Positions 1 through 8,779 of a stretch of 54,309 bases of DNA are shown here, in pieces. The stretch comes from Hydrogenophilales bacterium (GTDB lineage: Bacteria > Pseudomonadota > Gammaproteobacteria > Burkholderiales > Eutrophovitaceae). The stretch lies in the NCBI GenBank assembly GCA_902601765.1, contig CACKOO010000006.1:1-54309 (forward strand), read 5' to 3'. How positions within the stretch are numbered: position 1 is the stretch's first letter; each line of letters opens with the position of its first letter. Under the pieces are notes generated by a model that saw only the letters and a program-made list of their open reading frames with translations, was not told the origin of the DNA and did not search any database. The translations under genes and the position numbers were made by a program.

Positions 1-768
1 GCAGATAAAATCCCACAGATTGAATTGGCAATTTCTGAATTCGGTATTAGTATGATTTTTAGGAATATGAGTGAGCTTTCCGATACGGATACAGTAGAAC
101 TGCGTAAGTTTTCTGACTATTATAAAATCCAAGTATATTTGCAGCCCAGTGGATTAGATAGTGTTTTTTTATTCAATCCAACAAGCAATAGAAAAAAATT
201 AATTTATTGTTTGCCAGAATTTTCGTTGGATATGGAATTCTCCCCAACAGATTTCACTCAGATTAATTTTTCAATTAATAGAGTATTAGTCAGACGAGCA
301 ATAGCATTATTAAATCCGCAACCTGGAGATTTTATAGGAGACTATTTTTGTGGTTTGGGAAACTTTTCACTCCCTTTTGCTAGAAAAGGAGCATCAGTAA
401 TTGGATATGAGGCTAGTGAAACCCTAGTAAATCAAGCTAGGGCAAACGCCGTATCTAATGGTCTTTCGAAATCTGCCAAGTTCAAAGTCGCAGATTTGTT
501 TTCTAACATAGGGAACAGAAATAAAGACATTAATCAATTTGATAAGTGCCTGATCGATCCTCCTAGGAGTGGGGCGATTGACCTTCTGCAAAGTATTGGG
601 GCGGACGGCCCAAAAGTTATCGTCTATGTATCTTGCAATAGTGCAACTCTTGCTCGCGATGCTGGATTTTTAGTGCAAGAGAAAGGTTATAAATGTAATG
701 GTGTTGGGTTAGTTAATATGTTTCCTCACACGTCGCATGCAGAGGCCATTGCTTTGTTCACAAATTGA
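1..768 (+). CDS. rlmD: 23S rRNA (uracil-5-)-methyltransferase RlmD/RumA, C-terminal part (cut by window start)
   Basis: This is the C-terminal part, about 255 residues, of a TrmA/RumA-family enzyme that puts a methyl group on a 23S rRNA uridine using SAM. The frame is open to base 1, so the gene starts before the window. Visible motifs are FTQINFSIN, the SAM-binding DYFCGLGNFSLPFAR, DPPRSGA, the catalytic-cysteine motif YVSCNSATLARD, and the C-terminal HTSHAEAIALF with the general-base Glu. The end matches E. coli RlmD, in which the catalytic Cys lies in VSCNPATLARD. The N-terminal TRAM domain and the [4Fe-4S] cysteines would lie outside the window. RlmD is favoured over the paralogues TrmA and RlmC because of the FCGLGNF and SCNSATLARD signatures, but the missing N-terminus leaves some doubt. 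Confidence 0.9.
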   Translation, partial: ADKIPQIELAISEFGISMIFRNMSELSDTDTVELRKFSDYYKIQVYLQPSGLDSVFLFNPTSNRKKLIYCLPEFSLDMEFSPTDFTQINFSINRVLVRRAIALLNPQPGDFIGDYFCGLGNFSLPFARKGASVIGYEASETLVNQARANAVSNGLSKSAKFKVADLFSNIGNRNKDINQFDKCLIDPPRSGAIDLLQSIGADGPKVIVYVSCNSATLARDAGFLVQEKGYKCNGVGLVNMFPHTSHAEAIALFTN

Positions 769-769
769 G

Positions 770-793
770 GCCTCCCCCCAAAAAAGGGGAGGC
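770..793. terminator. Hairpin between convergent genes, possible terminator
   Basis: GCCTCCCC (770-777) and GGGGAGGC (786-793) form a perfect 8-bp G+C-rich stem directly after the rlmD stop. No clear T run follows on either strand, so it is a weak intrinsic terminator candidate or a transcript-end stabiliser. Confidence 0.45.
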
Positions 794-865
794 TAATGAA
801 ATTAAGACATGAAATACGATCGCGGCATTTTTATGGAAGATCCACTTATAATGCAGGGTGGAGTT

Positions 866-1549
866 TCAGTCCCTATTACCAGCAAATGCCATTAAAAGAT
901 GAAGCAGGCTAACAAAAATATTATAAAGGCTTATGTAAACACCTGTAGCCGCCATAACGTAATTAGTTTCCCCTCCATTAACAATTCGGCTAACATCATG
1001 GAGAATAAACAATGAAAATACTACTATTATCATTGCAGAAATGGCCATTGCCAAAGCCGGAATTTGGAAAAACATATTAGCTAACATTAGCAAAAATACT
1101 ACAATCATTCCGACAAACAATGCCTTTCCCATGAAGGAAAAATCGCGTTTCGTCGTCGTAGCAATCAGGCTCATGGCAACTAATATTCCTCCCGTACCTA
1201 GCGCGGCAACCCCTATTAATTGGGGTCCATTACTTAATGATAAAGCAACATTGAGCAATGGTCCCAGCCACCATCCTAGAATAAATGTCATCGTGAGTAA
1301 AAGCACGATGCCCAAGCTATTGTTTCGATTTTTTGCAATCGCAAACTGAAGGCCGATGATAGCGCCTATCATAATTAGAGAACTCATTATAGGGTGACGC
1401 ATGATGAACCCGGTGGTCGATAATCCCACCATCGCACCAATGAAAGTCGGAACCATTGTTAGAGACAACATTAAATAAGTACTTCTGAGCACTTTTTGTT
1501 GCGCTGCTCCTAATGGCGCTGAGTGAGCACGTATAATATCTGGTTGCAT
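866..1549 (-). CDS. Bax inhibitor-1 / YccA family integral membrane protein
   Basis: A 227-residue, very hydrophobic protein with about seven predicted membrane helices. It fits the BI-1/YccA (TMBIM) family in length, in the N-terminal Leu-Arg-Ser-Thr-Tyr segment before the first helix, and in the late motif around LFILHDVSRIVNGGETNYV, which resembles the conserved aspartate region of the last helices. E. coli YccA is an inner-membrane protein that interacts with the FtsH protease; some homologues are proton-sensitive calcium leak channels. Which role applies here cannot be told. The ATG has a good AGGAG ribosome site about eight bases upstream. The gene stands alone, convergent with rlmD, with an AT-rich leader (1550-1776) that separates it from the SDR gene. 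Confidence 0.85.
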   Translation of the reverse strand: MQPDIIRAHSAPLGAAQQKVLRSTYLMLSLTMVPTFIGAMVGLSTTGFIMRHPIMSSLIMIGAIIGLQFAIAKNRNNSLGIVLLLTMTFILGWWLGPLLNVALSLSNGPQLIGVAALGTGGILVAMSLIATTTKRDFSFMGKALFVGMIVVFLLMLANMFFQIPALAMAISAMIIVVFSLFILHDVSRIVNGGETNYVMAATGVYISLYNIFVSLLHLLMAFAGNRD

Positions 1550-1776
1550 TTTTATAATAACTCCTTATTTTTTTAAATAAAAAATATAAGACATGTAACT
1601 TTTTAATTAGCTTCCTATTATACTGCAATTATATGATATTTATTACAAATTTTAAAATTTCGCATTAGTTACACTAATTCTCGTCATGTTGGTTAGGTAT
1701 TAAAATACTAATAAAGCCATGAATTCTGTGTGCCCCTCTGATGAGACATATGATTATATAACCAACAGTTTGGAGG

Positions 1777-2589
1777 TTAGGTTTTTGTAATCATGGAGAT
1801 AAGGCAAAAATAAATACGGTAAGGTAAAACAGCGAGCGCTTTGAAAATAAGTGTAAATGCCTTAGGGAAGTGAATTTCGAATTGACCTTTTTCAATTCCC
1901 TTTATGATTTGATGTGCAGCCTCCTCGGGTGAAATAATCATTGGCATAGAAAATCTGTTTTTTTTACTGAGTTGTGTTTCTACAAAACCGGGATTGACAA
2001 GGTAAACGCTGACTCCGTCGTTACACATATCCAAATACATTGTTTCCGCGAGATTAATAAGTGCTGCCTTGGTAGCCCCATAAGGTGACGCATTTGGAAG
2101 CCCTCGATACCCGGCCACGCTTGATACAACAACGATTCCTCCACTTTTGTTTTTGAAATACATGGGAAGTACAAGGGCAACCACATTAAGAAAACCAGAG
2201 AGGTTTACATCCACCGTATCTTTAGCAATTTTGCTGTCGAGCTGCCAAGTATTCAAAGGTGTATAACTAGCTGCCAGGTAAACCACCAGGTCAATTGATC
2301 CCCATTTGGAAATAATTCTATCAAGAGCACGTGCCAGTTGCTCGGTTTTTCGAACGTCAGCTACTTCTACCAAAGCTTTCCCCAAAAACTTTTGGGAGAG
2401 CAAATGCATCGGCTCATATGTTCTTCCAGTAAGAGCAACTTTGGCCCCTCTTTCTAGGAGTAACGATGCGAGTGAAAAACCAATACCTGAGCTGGCTCCT
2501 AATATCCAGACCTTCTGATTATTCCAACATTGAATTTTTTTATTTGATGATTTTAATAGTTTTCTAAAATATCTCATATTATTTTTCAT
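1777..2589 (-). CDS. Short-chain dehydrogenase/reductase (SDR)
   Basis: A 270-residue classical SDR that should reduce or oxidise a carbonyl/alcohol with NAD(P)H. The Rossmann motif GASSGIG lies at residues 31-37, the catalytic Ser at about 156, and the YxxxK pair at Tyr170 and Lys174. A basic N-terminal extension of some 25 residues and a hydrophobic C-terminus with LIFKALAVLPYRIYFCL suggest membrane association, as in SDRs that act on lipids. It is the last gene of the five-gene operon and overlaps the transporter gene before it by 11 bases, so translation is probably coupled. Its substrate is unknown. The setting suggests a fatty-acyl or lipid carbonyl, which is inference. Confidence 0.82.
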   Translation of the reverse strand: MKNNMRYFRKLLKSSNKKIQCWNNQKVWILGASSGIGFSLASLLLERGAKVALTGRTYEPMHLLSQKFLGKALVEVADVRKTEQLARALDRIISKWGSIDLVVYLAASYTPLNTWQLDSKIAKDTVDVNLSGFLNVVALVLPMYFKNKSGGIVVVSSVAGYRGLPNASPYGATKAALINLAETMYLDMCNDGVSVYLVNPGFVETQLSKKNRFSMPMIISPEEAAHQIIKGIEKGQFEIHFPKAFTLIFKALAVLPYRIYFCLISMITKT

Positions 2590-3862
2590 TCATTTTTAGC
2601 GATATTAATAGGATTATCCCAATTAATTTGAGACAGCATGGAACTAACGCATACATAAATTGTAGGGCCATGTAGTTGCTGGTTAGTAAGCCGGGTTGGT
2701 AATTTAGCAACCCAAGAATTGGAAGTGATAGTCCGGCAGCTAATCCAAGGTTGGTTTTTTCAACAAACTGCCAGATTCCAAAATAACTACTATTACTTTG
2801 TGGTTGTCTATCATTCAGTTTTGAGTGGATGTGGTTTGATAAAATTGAGAATGGAAGTGTAAGATCAGAGCCATTTGCGAACCCCGAGCTGACACAAACT
2901 ATGGCGAAGAGGGCGATATCACCACTTTTGATAAAAAAGGCGCCAGAGAATGAAACTACTGCTAGAAGCATACCCACCACCCAAGCTTTTTTTTCCCCTA
3001 ATTTTTTTGAGATATTTACCCAAAACGGTATTGCTATTCCACTGGATAAAAAATAAATCAGTATAAAAACCCAATTAATGTTTTCGGTTTGCAATATATC
3101 ATTAACAAAAAATAAGATTAAAAGCCCAGGGATGGCGTTTGCCATGCCACTAAATATAAAAACCCCTAATAACCCTCTAAATTGTTTGTTACGTAATGGT
3201 GATAAAATTTGTGAAGTAAATCGATTTTTATTTAGAGGTTTGGGTTGAAATGTAGGGCTAGGAGCCTTTGAAAAAAAAACCAATAAAGTTATTGTAAAAA
3301 CTGGAATAAATGCCAAGCTAAAGATTGATAACCCTTTCGCTAGATTTTCATAATGCGCGCTTAATAATTCTGGCGTTGCGGAAGCGACTGTAATCCCAAA
3401 AATCGCGAAACACGCTCGAGATGCCGCAATTTTGGTGTGTTCATGTGCATTATTTCCAATTTCAGCGCCGAGCGCGAGATAGTTTATATATATGATACTC
3501 AGTCCAGAATATAAGACCGCAAGGCTCATCGTTAGCCACATTACATGACCGGTTTGGGAGGTTGTCAGAGGGTTAAAAATCGCAATGAACCCTACCAGCA
3601 ATAACGGTGACCCCCAACCAATGTAATGTTTTCTTCCAAACCTTTTGCTTTTCCACAGGTCACAAATCATACCTATTGCCGGATCTTGTATGGCATCAAA
3701 TATCCTGAGACACAATATAACTAACCCAATTGTTCCGATCGAAATGCCTAATTCTTGTCCGTAAAATTTTGGAACATACACATAAACCGGTAGCGCTACC
3801 ATCGCAATTGGTAATGAGATGGTTCCATAAGCGATATATAAATTTTGGACCCTGAATTTCAT
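2579..3862 (-). CDS. MFS transporter of the GPH (MelB-like) family
   Basis: A 427-residue protein with about twelve membrane helices. The segment RIFDAIQDPAIGMICD followed by RFGRKHYIGWG matches the glycoside-pentoside-hexuronide:cation symporter signature. Asp56 and Asp60 line up with MelB Asp55 and Asp59, the cation-site residues. Transporters of this family occur beside cyclopropane-synthase-like genes in other proteobacteria, including, as I recall, the singlet-oxygen (sigma-E/ChrR) regulon of Rhodobacter. A sugar substrate is therefore not assured and a lipid-related role is possible. It sits 25 bases after the methyltransferase gene and overlaps the SDR gene. Confidence 0.82.
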   Translation of the reverse strand: MKFRVQNLYIAYGTISLPIAMVALPVYVYVPKFYGQELGISIGTIGLVILCLRIFDAIQDPAIGMICDLWKSKRFGRKHYIGWGSPLLLVGFIAIFNPLTTSQTGHVMWLTMSLAVLYSGLSIIYINYLALGAEIGNNAHEHTKIAASRACFAIFGITVASATPELLSAHYENLAKGLSIFSLAFIPVFTITLLVFFSKAPSPTFQPKPLNKNRFTSQILSPLRNKQFRGLLGVFIFSGMANAIPGLLILFFVNDILQTENINWVFILIYFLSSGIAIPFWVNISKKLGEKKAWVVGMLLAVVSFSGAFFIKSGDIALFAIVCVSSGFANGSDLTLPFSILSNHIHSKLNDRQPQSNSSYFGIWQFVEKTNLGLAAGLSLPILGLLNYQPGLLTSNYMALQFMYALVPCCLKLIGIILLISLKMNEK

Positions 3863-3887
3863 ATGAAATTAATTTCTCTTGAGTCTA

Positions 3888-5099
3888 TTAAATTTTAGCA
3901 AGTTCAAATTGAACGACATCGACATCACCAATACGAAAACCGGCTTGACAGTAACTCAGGTAGAAAAGCCAAAGTCGGTGAAACCTTTCATCAAACCCTA
4001 GTTTGTTTAGTTTTTGTAGATTTGAGGAATAACTAGCCAACCAGAACTGAATAGTTTTGGCATAATCTTTGCCGAAAGCAAATTCCCCGACTACGTTCAA
4101 CCCACAGATATTAGCCGTTTTTTTAAATACAGAAATAGAAGGTAATGCTCCTCCCGGAAATATGTATTGCCTGATAAAATCTGTGGATTTTTTGTATTTA
4201 AGGTATAAATCATCCTTAATAACTATGGTTTGGATTAGAGCTCTTCCGTTCGGTTTGAGGTTGTTTTTTACAGTACTGAAGTAAGATTTCCAGTAATTTT
4301 CACCAACAGCTTCAAACATTTCAATTGATACTATTAGATCGTAGTAACCTTTGGTTTTTCTATAATCCTGCAGTTTTATATTGATTTTTTCCCCAAGCCC
4401 CGCTTTCTTTATTTTCTTTTGTGAATAATTAAATTGTTCATTCGATATTGTTATCCCGTCAATATTTACATTTTTCTTAGATGCGCAATGAATAGCAAAT
4501 CCCCCCCAACCAGACCCTATTTCAAGTATAGTTTGCTGCCCCTTAATGCCTAATACTTTAATAATTCGTTCATATTTTGCGATCTGAGCCTCTGTAAGAT
4601 TACTTTTTTCTTCAGATTCAGAGAAGATTCCTGATGAATATGTCATGGTTTTATCCAGCCAGTTCTCATAGAATGCGTTGCCGATATCATAATGATCGTG
4701 AATATTTTTTTTTGACCCTCTAAGAGTGTTTCTTCGAAGTAAATCCTTAAACCTATAAATTAATAAATCTTTCCAAGATCCATGAACCGCCTGACTCAAA
4801 ACGTCCCTATTGCGAGAAATCACTTGCAGTAATACAGACAAGTCGGGGCTTGTCCAATATCCCGCGACAAAGCTCTCCGCCGCGCCGATATCGCCTTTCT
4901 TAAGAATTAAGTCCGCCATTCTCCAATCAAGTATTACGATCTTCCCAACCACTCCCTTTGGAGTTCCAGAAAAAATTATATCCGTTTTGTCCGGTAGCTT
5001 TACTTTAAGTGCCCCCCAACTGATTTTAGAAATAATATCTAGTAAAATTGTTCCAGTCTTATATGAATTATTTTTCTCTATTGGTACATCCATTTTCAT
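3888..5099 (-). CDS. Cyclopropane-fatty-acyl-phospholipid synthase family SAM-dependent methyltransferase
   Basis: A 403-residue member of the CFA synthase family (Mycolic_acid_cyclopropane synthase fold), which adds a methylene or methyl group from SAM to the double bond of a phospholipid acyl chain at the membrane. HYDIGNAFYENWLDKTMTYS (about 136-155) is the typical substrate-site segment and LEIGSGWGG (192-200) binds SAM; RQYIFPGG follows later. The start codon overlaps the DUF1365 stop by four bases. The product could be a cyclopropane ring, a methyl branch or a precursor of methylated furan fatty acids. The neighbouring FAD and DUF1365 genes make a product other than simple cyclopropane plausible, but sequence alone does not decide. 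Confidence 0.88.
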   Translation of the reverse strand: MKMDVPIEKNNSYKTGTILLDIISKISWGALKVKLPDKTDIIFSGTPKGVVGKIVILDWRMADLILKKGDIGAAESFVAGYWTSPDLSVLLQVISRNRDVLSQAVHGSWKDLLIYRFKDLLRRNTLRGSKKNIHDHYDIGNAFYENWLDKTMTYSSGIFSESEEKSNLTEAQIAKYERIIKVLGIKGQQTILEIGSGWGGFAIHCASKKNVNIDGITISNEQFNYSQKKIKKAGLGEKINIKLQDYRKTKGYYDLIVSIEMFEAVGENYWKSYFSTVKNNLKPNGRALIQTIVIKDDLYLKYKKSTDFIRQYIFPGGALPSISVFKKTANICGLNVVGEFAFGKDYAKTIQFWLASYSSNLQKLNKLGFDERFHRLWLFYLSYCQAGFRIGDVDVVQFELAKI

Positions 5100-5860
5100 G
5101 TTGATACGTCCTTATCAGGTGGGGGGGGTTTTTTTAGAAATCTAATTCCTTTTATCCATAATATAACCGCTTGCCAGTGGATTTTAAAAATCACACCAAA
5201 AGTACACAGAGGATAGAGTATTAGGACCTTACAGAGGTTCCTGCGATTCAATTCTTCATAATTACCGGATAAGAAGGTTTTAAGTTGCACTTCATTTTCG
5301 GAAAAATAATTTATGGATATATCGCATTTATTAGAACATACTGCAAAATGAAATTGATATGAACCGACTACCTCAAAGAACGGAGATACGAACAACAATT
5401 TTTTTGCTTTTAAACAATCGTTATGTTTAATTGGGTCTCCATTGGGATGGGCTACTAAATAACTGTGAGACTCTCCAAAAGTATTATTGACTTCGCATAT
5501 GACTGCTCGTAGTACGTGTTCGCTATCATAACAAAACCAAAACGAAATCGGATTGAAAGCGTAGCCTAAAACACGGGGTAATGTTTGTAGGATAATTTCG
5601 CCATTTATGTTTTTCAAACCGTTACTATCAAGAATTTTTTTTACCCAAAAGATGGGAGAGTCGCCATCACGTTGTCCGTAATCATCGAACCACAATGAAA
5701 TTAAGTTCCAACGGTTTATCGAAAATAATAAGCTAGTCTCTGTCTCTAAATTCGAAAGAGGCAATGACATAGCGAAAATATTATAGATAAATTTATTTTT
5801 TTTTGGACTTAATCTTTCATGCCCGACTTGTCCAAACAGTATTTTTCTTTTGGATTTCAT
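5096..5860 (-). CDS. DUF1365 domain protein of a lipid-modification operon
   Basis: A 254-residue protein of the DUF1365 family. Signature segments are YAFNPISFWFCY (about 100-111) and EVNNTFGESHSYLV (about 123-136). The family has no settled biochemical function that I can state. It occurs almost always next to an NAD(P)/FAD amine-oxidase-type gene and a CFA-synthase-like gene, exactly as here, which points to a shared step in fatty-acid modification. It overlaps the methyltransferase gene by four bases and follows the FAD gene by 29 bases. A C-terminal hydrophobic stretch near residues 215-235 may bind the membrane. Confidence 0.85.
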   Translation of the reverse strand: MKSKRKILFGQVGHERLSPKKNKFIYNIFAMSLPLSNLETETSLLFSINRWNLISLWFDDYGQRDGDSPIFWVKKILDSNGLKNINGEIILQTLPRVLGYAFNPISFWFCYDSEHVLRAVICEVNNTFGESHSYLVAHPNGDPIKHNDCLKAKKLLFVSPFFEVVGSYQFHFAVCSNKCDISINYFSENEVQLKTFLSGNYEELNRRNLCKVLILYPLCTFGVIFKIHWQAVILWIKGIRFLKKPPPPDKDVST

Positions 5861-5889
5861 TTATTATATGGTCGTGTAGTTTTGTTGAT

Positions 5890-7164
5890 TTAACTCTCCA
5901 ACCACGGCGGTTTTATCTCAAAATGTGTTGCGATACTTAATGCTGAAGTTAGTCCGTGCTCATGGAATCCATTACCAGTCCATGCTCCGCAAAACCATGT
6001 ATTTTTTTCACCTTGAATCTCAAACAGTTTTGACTGTGCGCATTTTGCTTTGGCATCTAATACCGGGTGAGAGTAAGCGAATTGGTTAAGAATAAATTGG
6101 TCTTTGATTTTTTCCAAAGGATTCAAGGTTAAAAAAACTTTCTTTGTGGTCGGTAATGGTTGCAGCAAATTCAGAAGATAGCTAACACTGACTGTGTCAA
6201 TTCCCATGGTCGTTGAATCAACCCGATAATTCCAGGCAGAATGCAGTGATTTGTTAGAAGGTAGGCAGTTTTCGTCAGTGTGCAGGATTGCTGTATTTTC
6301 TGTGAAACGTATATTCTCTAGTATCGCTCTTTCCGAATTTGATGGGTTCTCTAGTATCTGTAGGCATTGATCGGCATGAGTTGCAAGTATTACATGTGAA
6401 AATTGTTTAATATTCCCTTTTTCATCTTCGATATGGACATGATCGCAATGTCGGGTGATTTTTTTTACTTCATTTGATTGTTTCACATCAAGCATTCCAT
6501 GTTTTAGTTTTCTTACATATTCCCGTCCACCTCCTTTAACACTTAACCATTGAGGTCGATTAAATATATTCAAAAGTCCATGATTGTTAAAAAAATCTAT
6601 GAAGGAAGCGAAAGGATATTTTTTTATTGATTCCAACGGACATGACCAAATTGCGCCTGCCATGGGTAGTAAATACCATTCTCTAAAAGCTGCACTATAA
6701 TTATTTTCGTTTAGAAACATTTCTAATGTGTATCCGAGATCGCCTTGGTAGGATGAAAAACGGTGTTTATTGTTATTGAATCTAACTATATCGTATAACA
6801 TCCTCCAAAAATCTGGGTTATAAAGGTTTTTTGTCTGTGCAAACAAGGATTTGATATTTCGGCCAGCCCACTCTACGTTTGCTTTGGTGTTGGTATAGCT
6901 AAATGACATTTCACTTTTTGTGGATTCAATTTGCAATGTTTTAAAAAGATTTATGAGGTTTGGGTATGTTTGTTTGTTAAATACTAAAAAACCAGTGTCG
7001 ACAGGAAATGTAATCTCGTCGATGGTCACATCGACTGTGTTGGTGTGCCCTCCAAGGTAGTTATTTTTCTCATAGAGCGTTACGTCGTGTTTCTTTTGTA
7101 GTAACCAGGTTGCCGTTAAGCCTGAAATTCCACTACCAATTACCGCTATTTTTAAATTCTGCAA
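5890..7164 (-). CDS. FAD-dependent amine-oxidase-type oxidoreductase (cyclopropane/unusual fatty-acid operon)
   Basis: A flavoprotein of the NAD(P)-binding amine oxidase superfamily. The dinucleotide motif GSGISG lies at residues 10-15 from the start chosen here, followed by YEKNNYLGGHTNTV; the C-terminal FAD motif is WFCGAWTGNGFHEHG. I chose TTG at 7164 (424 residues) because a strong GAGGGGGA ribosome site lies just upstream and the homologous region begins there; an in-frame ATG at 7272 would add 36 residues unlike the family. A promoter candidate lies inside that extra segment, which supports the shorter form. It is the first gene of the operon with DUF1365, the CFA-like enzyme, a transporter and an SDR. 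Its likely job is oxidation or desaturation of a modified acyl chain, by inference. Confidence 0.83.
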   Translation of the reverse strand: MQNLKIAVIGSGISGLTATWLLQKKHDVTLYEKNNYLGGHTNTVDVTIDEITFPVDTGFLVFNKQTYPNLINLFKTLQIESTKSEMSFSYTNTKANVEWAGRNIKSLFAQTKNLYNPDFWRMLYDIVRFNNNKHRFSSYQGDLGYTLEMFLNENNYSAAFREWYLLPMAGAIWSCPLESIKKYPFASFIDFFNNHGLLNIFNRPQWLSVKGGGREYVRKLKHGMLDVKQSNEVKKITRHCDHVHIEDEKGNIKQFSHVILATHADQCLQILENPSNSERAILENIRFTENTAILHTDENCLPSNKSLHSAWNYRVDSTTMGIDTVSVSYLLNLLQPLPTTKKVFLTLNPLEKIKDQFILNQFAYSHPVLDAKAKCAQSKLFEIQGEKNTWFCGAWTGNGFHEHGLTSALSIATHFEIKPPWLES

Positions 7165-7196
7165 TCTAGGTTCCCCCTCATCAATCCATACGTTAT

Positions 7197-7226
7197 ATAA
7201 TAGGGTGTTATATTTACCGGGTGTAA
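7197..7226 (-). promoter_or_regulatory. Candidate promoter of the lipid-modification operon
   Basis: Read on the minus strand, TTACAC (7226-7221) and TATTAT (7202-7197) are 18 bases apart and lie just before the TTG start at 7164. They resemble a sigma-70 promoter. No experimental support. Confidence 0.35.
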
Positions 7227-7287
7227 TTTGTTTTCCAGCATGATTATTCACGAGTTTTTCAAAACGGACCATATTGTAATACTAAGT

Positions 7288-7303
7288 TTGTGATTTCTCA
7301 CAA
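7288..7303. promoter_or_regulatory. 16-bp palindrome between divergent lipid genes, possible operator
   Basis: TTGTGA (7288-7293) and TCACAA (7298-7303) are perfect inverted arms around four bases. The site lies in the 157-base gap between the operon start (7164) and the DUF2177 gene (7322). Arm sequence recalls CRP/FNR-family half sites, but the CRP spacing would be six between TGTGA and TCACA and here it is four, closer to FNR spacing. The regulator is unknown. Confidence 0.35.
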
Positions 7304-7321
7304 GTAAAGGAAGGGAATTAA

Positions 7322-7726
7322 ATGGGAAAGTATCTTATCGCTTATGCGGGCACAGCTTTTGTTTTTTTCTTTCTTGACGTTATTTGGTTAATGTTCATCA
7401 CAAAAAACTTTTACAAAACTGAAATAGGGCATCTTTTATCGGATTCTCCTAACTTGATGGCAGCCGGTATATTTTACATTGTCTTCATTGGTGGGATCGT
7501 ATTTTTTGCCGTAGTTGCAGGTATCAAGTCTGAATCACTTATTGTGGCGGCTTCGTACGGGGCGGTTTTGGGTATGTTATCCTATGGCACCTATGAGATT
7601 ACTAATTTTGCAACGCTAAACCATTGGCCACTCAAGGTAGTGGTAGTGGATTTGGTGTGGGGAATGTTTATTACATCAGTATCATCTGTTGGTGGATACC
7701 TATTTTTTAAGCTTTTTTACCCCTAG
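7322..7726 (+). CDS. DUF2177 family membrane protein
   Basis: A 134-residue inner-membrane protein with about four helices. The N-terminal FFFLDVIWLMFITKNFYK and the late segment YGTYEITNFATLNHWPLKV match the DUF2177 family. Function is unknown, but these proteins are repeatedly coded beside CFA-synthase-like and DUF1365 genes, and here the gene is divergent from that operon and shares its upstream region, so common control is likely. AAGGAAGGG just before the ATG is a good ribosome site. Confidence 0.82.
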   Translation: MGKYLIAYAGTAFVFFFLDVIWLMFITKNFYKTEIGHLLSDSPNLMAAGIFYIVFIGGIVFFAVVAGIKSESLIVAASYGAVLGMLSYGTYEITNFATLNHWPLKVVVVDLVWGMFITSVSSVGGYLFFKLFYP

Positions 7727-7791
7727 GTTTTCAAAAATTAGCTTAAAACGAAAATATTTCGGATTCTACTTTAGACCCTATAAAAAAAATA

Positions 7792-8673
7792 ATGTTGAGA
7801 AATATAAAATATTTTGGGTTTCACTTACTTTTAAAATCTACCATACTATCATCGCTCGCTTGTGCGGGCCCAGCGATTAACCAATTTGAGGTCAAAGACT
7901 TAGACGTAGACATAGGTACTTGGGAGTTTCAAAGCCAAAACGCCCATATGTGGAAAATCCCTAAGAGAAAATATAGCCAGTCTGAGTCTGGAAAATTTGA
8001 ATATGACGACAATTCTATTGCTAAACAGCGGCACGCATTTGAGATGGAATTAGGGGTAAATGAAAAACTTAGAACTAGGATTGGTATTGAGTACGAGAAA
8101 CCTAGGTTAGATGATGACGATTTATCGCACGCTAGAAGAGATTCTTTCGGTGATTTCGAGCTAGAGGAGTTAGCCATGGAGGTGGTTTACGTTTTTATCC
8201 CACCGAGAGGAGAACTTATGGGGTTAGGGGTTTTAATGGAATTTCAGTATGCTATTAACCATGCCGAGTCAGACTCTTTTGTTCTGAGTCCAATACTTGC
8301 CGGAAATAAAGGGTCATGGAGTTACGTAGTTAACCCCGGATTGGTGCAGCATTTTGGAGGAACGGAAGAGGACAACAGATTAGATTTGGTTTATTCGTTT
8401 CAATTATTACGGAATATTACCAGCTCTGTAGAGTTAGGCCTCGAGGCCTATGGGGTAGTCGATCGGATTGGTTCAACTGGAAAAAGACACGAAAGTTCAT
8501 TGACTTTTGGTGATCACGATCAGCATAGAATCGGACCTGTGGTTTATATATCTAACGGCTTTTTTAAATACGAAAATCAGTCAAATTTAACTATTGGTCT
8601 GGGTCTTTTTGAAGGATTAAATGCATCAACTCCGAACCGCACATTAAAATGGAGCTTGGAATATGAGTTTTAG
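7792..8673 (+). CDS. Hypothetical secreted protein, probable outer-membrane beta-barrel
   Basis: A 293-residue protein I do not recognise by name. The first 24 or so residues look like a Sec signal ending near SLACAG. The rest alternates polar and hydrophobic residues in strand-like runs (for example LVYSFQLLRNITSSVELGLE) and ends with LKWSLEYEF; a terminal Phe in a beta strand is the usual BAM-complex signal of outer-membrane barrels. A charged stretch rich in Asp and Glu near residues 95-120 could be a loop. It lies 65 bases after the DUF2177 gene, so it may be co-transcribed with it. There is no clear ribosome site before the ATG, so the start is tentative. Confidence 0.6.
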   Translation: MLRNIKYFGFHLLLKSTILSSLACAGPAINQFEVKDLDVDIGTWEFQSQNAHMWKIPKRKYSQSESGKFEYDDNSIAKQRHAFEMELGVNEKLRTRIGIEYEKPRLDDDDLSHARRDSFGDFELEELAMEVVYVFIPPRGELMGLGVLMEFQYAINHAESDSFVLSPILAGNKGSWSYVVNPGLVQHFGGTEEDNRLDLVYSFQLLRNITSSVELGLEAYGVVDRIGSTGKRHESSLTFGDHDQHRIGPVVYISNGFFKYENQSNLTIGLGLFEGLNASTPNRTLKWSLEYEF

Positions 8674-8779
8674 ATCAGCATTCGCGGATATTCATCTATT
8701 TTGTGTAACCAATTTGCATCCTACTGTCACGAAAAATGATTATAATATTGGTCCACATTAAAACAGATGGAAAATAAAT

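Noticed and set aside
5890..7272. Longer start (ATG 7272) for the FAD oxidoreductase
   Set aside because: The extra 36 residues are unlike the family, and a promoter candidate and a strong ribosome site lie inside them before TTG 7164.
7288..7303. Standard CRP site
   Set aside because: The TGTGA and TCACA arms are four bases apart, not six as in CRP sites. It is kept as an unassigned palindrome.
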